Source of the DNA: SIG469 sp964541215
Lineage (GTDB): Bacteria > Bacillota > Clostridia > Oscillospirales > Oscillospiraceae
Direction: 5' to 3'
DNA: 15,024 bases
NCBI GenBank assembly: GCA_964541215.1
Contig: CAZIPP010000028.1
Location: 1 to 15,024 of the forward strand
A program made the translations under genes and the position numbers. Under the pieces are notes generated by a model, which searched no databases, was not told the origin of the DNA, and was given only the letters and a program-made list of their open reading frames with translations. Positions 13,899-15,024 of the stretch are shown here, piece after piece (position 1 is the first letter of the stretch; every line of letters begins with the position of its first letter).

Positions 13899-14981
13899 AT
13901 GGCATATGAACTGGACACAGGATCACACAACGTTGTTAATATTAGAGTAGTCGGTATAGGCGGCGCTGGCAACAATGTCGTTAACAGGATGGTTCAGGCC
14001 GGTATACAGGGAGTCGAATTCATTGCCATCAATACGGACAAGCAGGTCCTTATGGAATCGGCAGCTACCCAGAAGATCCAGATCGGCGAAAAGCTGACTT
14101 CCGGTATGGGCGCCGGCTCCAAGCCCGAGATCGGCAAGAAATCCGCAGAAGAAAGCCGCAGCGCTATTTCCAAGGCGCTGGAAGGCAGCGATATGGTATT
14201 TATCACCGCTGGTATGGGCGGCGGTACCGGTACCGGCGGCGCACCTGTTGTTGCTGAGATCGCTCGCGAGATGGGCGCTCTGACCGTTGGCGTAGTTACC
14301 AAGCCCTTCAAATTTGAAGGCTCCCGTCGTATGAAGCAGGCTGAATCCGGTATTGATGATCTTTGTGAAGCTGTGGACTCCCTCATCATCATACCCAACG
14401 AACGTCTGCAGGAAGTTACCGACCAGAAGATAACTCTGGCAAACGCTTTCGAAATTGCCGACGACGTTTTGAAAGAAGCTGTAACCAGCATTTCCGATCT
14501 TATCAAGAACACCGGTTTCATCAACCTCGACTTTGCCGACGTTACCGCTATCATGAAAGATGCCGGTCATGCTCACATGGGCGTTGGTCGTGCGGAAGGC
14601 AAGAATAAGGCTGAAGAGGCTGCAATGATGGCCGTACAGTCCCCCCTGCTGGAGACCTCCATTGATGGCGCCCGCGGCGTTCTGGTCAATATTACCGGCT
14701 CTGTTGATATCGCTCTGGAAGAGGTCTATGCTGCTGCTGACCTTATCGAAGAAAAGGCTAATCAGGATGCCAACATCATCTTTGGTGCCGCTTTTGATGA
14801 GACCATGCAGGATGAGATGCGTGTTATCGTTATCGCTACCGGTTTCGACAGTGATAAGGGTCCCGTTTCCGCACCTTCTGCCGGTGTATTCTCCGATGGC
14901 GCTGCCGCTGCTCCCATCTTTGAAGAAAAGAGCGCGGAAGCCGATCCCTTCGACGATATCTATAAGATCTTCAATAAGTAA
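13899..14981 (+). CDS. ftsZ: Cell division GTPase FtsZ
   Basis: FtsZ is the tubulin-like GTPase that forms the cytokinetic ring. The 360-residue product carries the nucleotide loop GIGGAGNN (19-26), the tubulin signature GGGTGTG (107-113), the PNERL block (166-170), and the catalytic T7 loop NLDFADV with D211 and D214. The C-terminal linker is short (about 318-346), and the final peptide is PFDDIYKIFNK rather than the common DIPxFLR form. The ATG at 13899 follows AGGAGG (13885-13890). Its codon choice differs from its neighbours: AAG strongly dominates AAA, and GGC/GGT dominate glycine, as expected of a highly expressed gene. No ftsA lies upstream; the neighbour is divIB. It has its own promoter and is followed by a terminator hairpin. 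Confidence 0.98.
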   Translation: MAYELDTGSHNVVNIRVVGIGGAGNNVVNRMVQAGIQGVEFIAINTDKQVLMESAATQKIQIGEKLTSGMGAGSKPEIGKKSAEESRSAISKALEGSDMVFITAGMGGGTGTGGAPVVAEIAREMGALTVGVVTKPFKFEGSRRMKQAESGIDDLCEAVDSLIIIPNERLQEVTDQKITLANAFEIADDVLKEAVTSISDLIKNTGFINLDFADVTAIMKDAGHAHMGVGRAEGKNKAEEAAMMAVQSPLLETSIDGARGVLVNITGSVDIALEEVYAAADLIEEKANQDANIIFGAAFDETMQDEMRVIVIATGFDSDKGPVSAPSAGVFSDGAAAAPIFEEKSAEADPFDDIYKIFNK

Positions 14982-14993
14982 TTATAAATACAA

Positions 14994-15022
14994 AACTGCC
15001 CTGCATTCTTTGCAGGGCAGTT
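14994..15022 (+). terminator. Hairpin terminator after ftsZ
   Basis: AACTGCCCTGCA (14994-15005) and TGCAGGGCAGTT (15011-15022) form a perfect 12-bp stem with a five-base loop, 12 bases after the ftsZ stop. The window ends two bases later, so the expected T-tract is only partly visible. The symmetrical A-rich left flank would also allow action on the minus strand. Confidence 0.75.
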
Positions 15023-15024
15023 CT

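Noticed and set aside
1..15024. Mobile elements, CRISPR arrays, tRNA or rRNA genes, defence or biosynthetic systems
   Set aside because: I saw no transposase, integrase, terminal repeats, spaced repeat arrays or RNA-gene signatures; the window is a core housekeeping cluster.

Overview
The window is a compact bacterial division and cell-wall (dcw) cluster, preceded by the 5' part of an oppositely oriented antiporter gene. Gene content and order suggest a Gram-positive member of class Clostridia, most likely Oscillospiraceae (Ruminococcus-like). The pointers are an FtsI/SpoVD-type penicillin-binding protein with PASTA repeats, a MurE of the meso-diaminopimelate type, a short DivIB/FtsQ, murA and ftsZ inside the cluster, no ftsA beside ftsZ, and strong GGAGG ribosome binding sites. 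The lineage is an inference from gene content; no rRNA or tRNA marker is present.

Layout. Positions 1-575 (minus strand) hold the first 191 codons of an NhaC-family Na+/H+ antiporter, with a near-consensus promoter at 660-688. Positions 576-1193 contain no secure gene. They hold a leader hairpin, about 270 bases of unrecognised sequence, a strong plus-strand terminator (964-999), an isolated SOS (LexA/DinR) box (1011-1026), and then the mraZ promoter (1095-1123) with three tandem 10-bp MraZ boxes (1132-1161).

From 1194 to 14981 every gene is on the plus strand: mraZ, rsmH, ftsL, ftsI/spoVD-type PBP, murE, murF, mraY, ftsW/spoVE, murG, murA, divIB/ftsQ and ftsZ. Gaps are mostly under 65 bases, and ftsW and murG overlap by 4 bases. 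A 12-bp hairpin after ftsZ (14994-15022) probably ends the unit.

How the genes work together. MurA commits UDP-GlcNAc to peptidoglycan synthesis, MurE and MurF extend the stem peptide, MraY and MurG make lipid I and lipid II, FtsW polymerises the glycan and the PBP crosslinks it. FtsL and DivIB activate that enzyme pair at the septum, and FtsZ forms the ring. MraZ probably autoregulates the unit and RsmH modifies 16S rRNA. murB, murC, murD and ftsA are not in the window.

Extra control points appear inside the cluster. A hairpin buries the murA Shine-Dalgarno sequence, there is a plausible promoter before divIB, and a strong promoter before ftsZ has its -35 inside a 9-bp inverted repeat. I see no mobile element, CRISPR array or clearly new system. 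The least conventional signals are the isolated SOS box, the unexplained 689-963 stretch and the murA leader hairpin.
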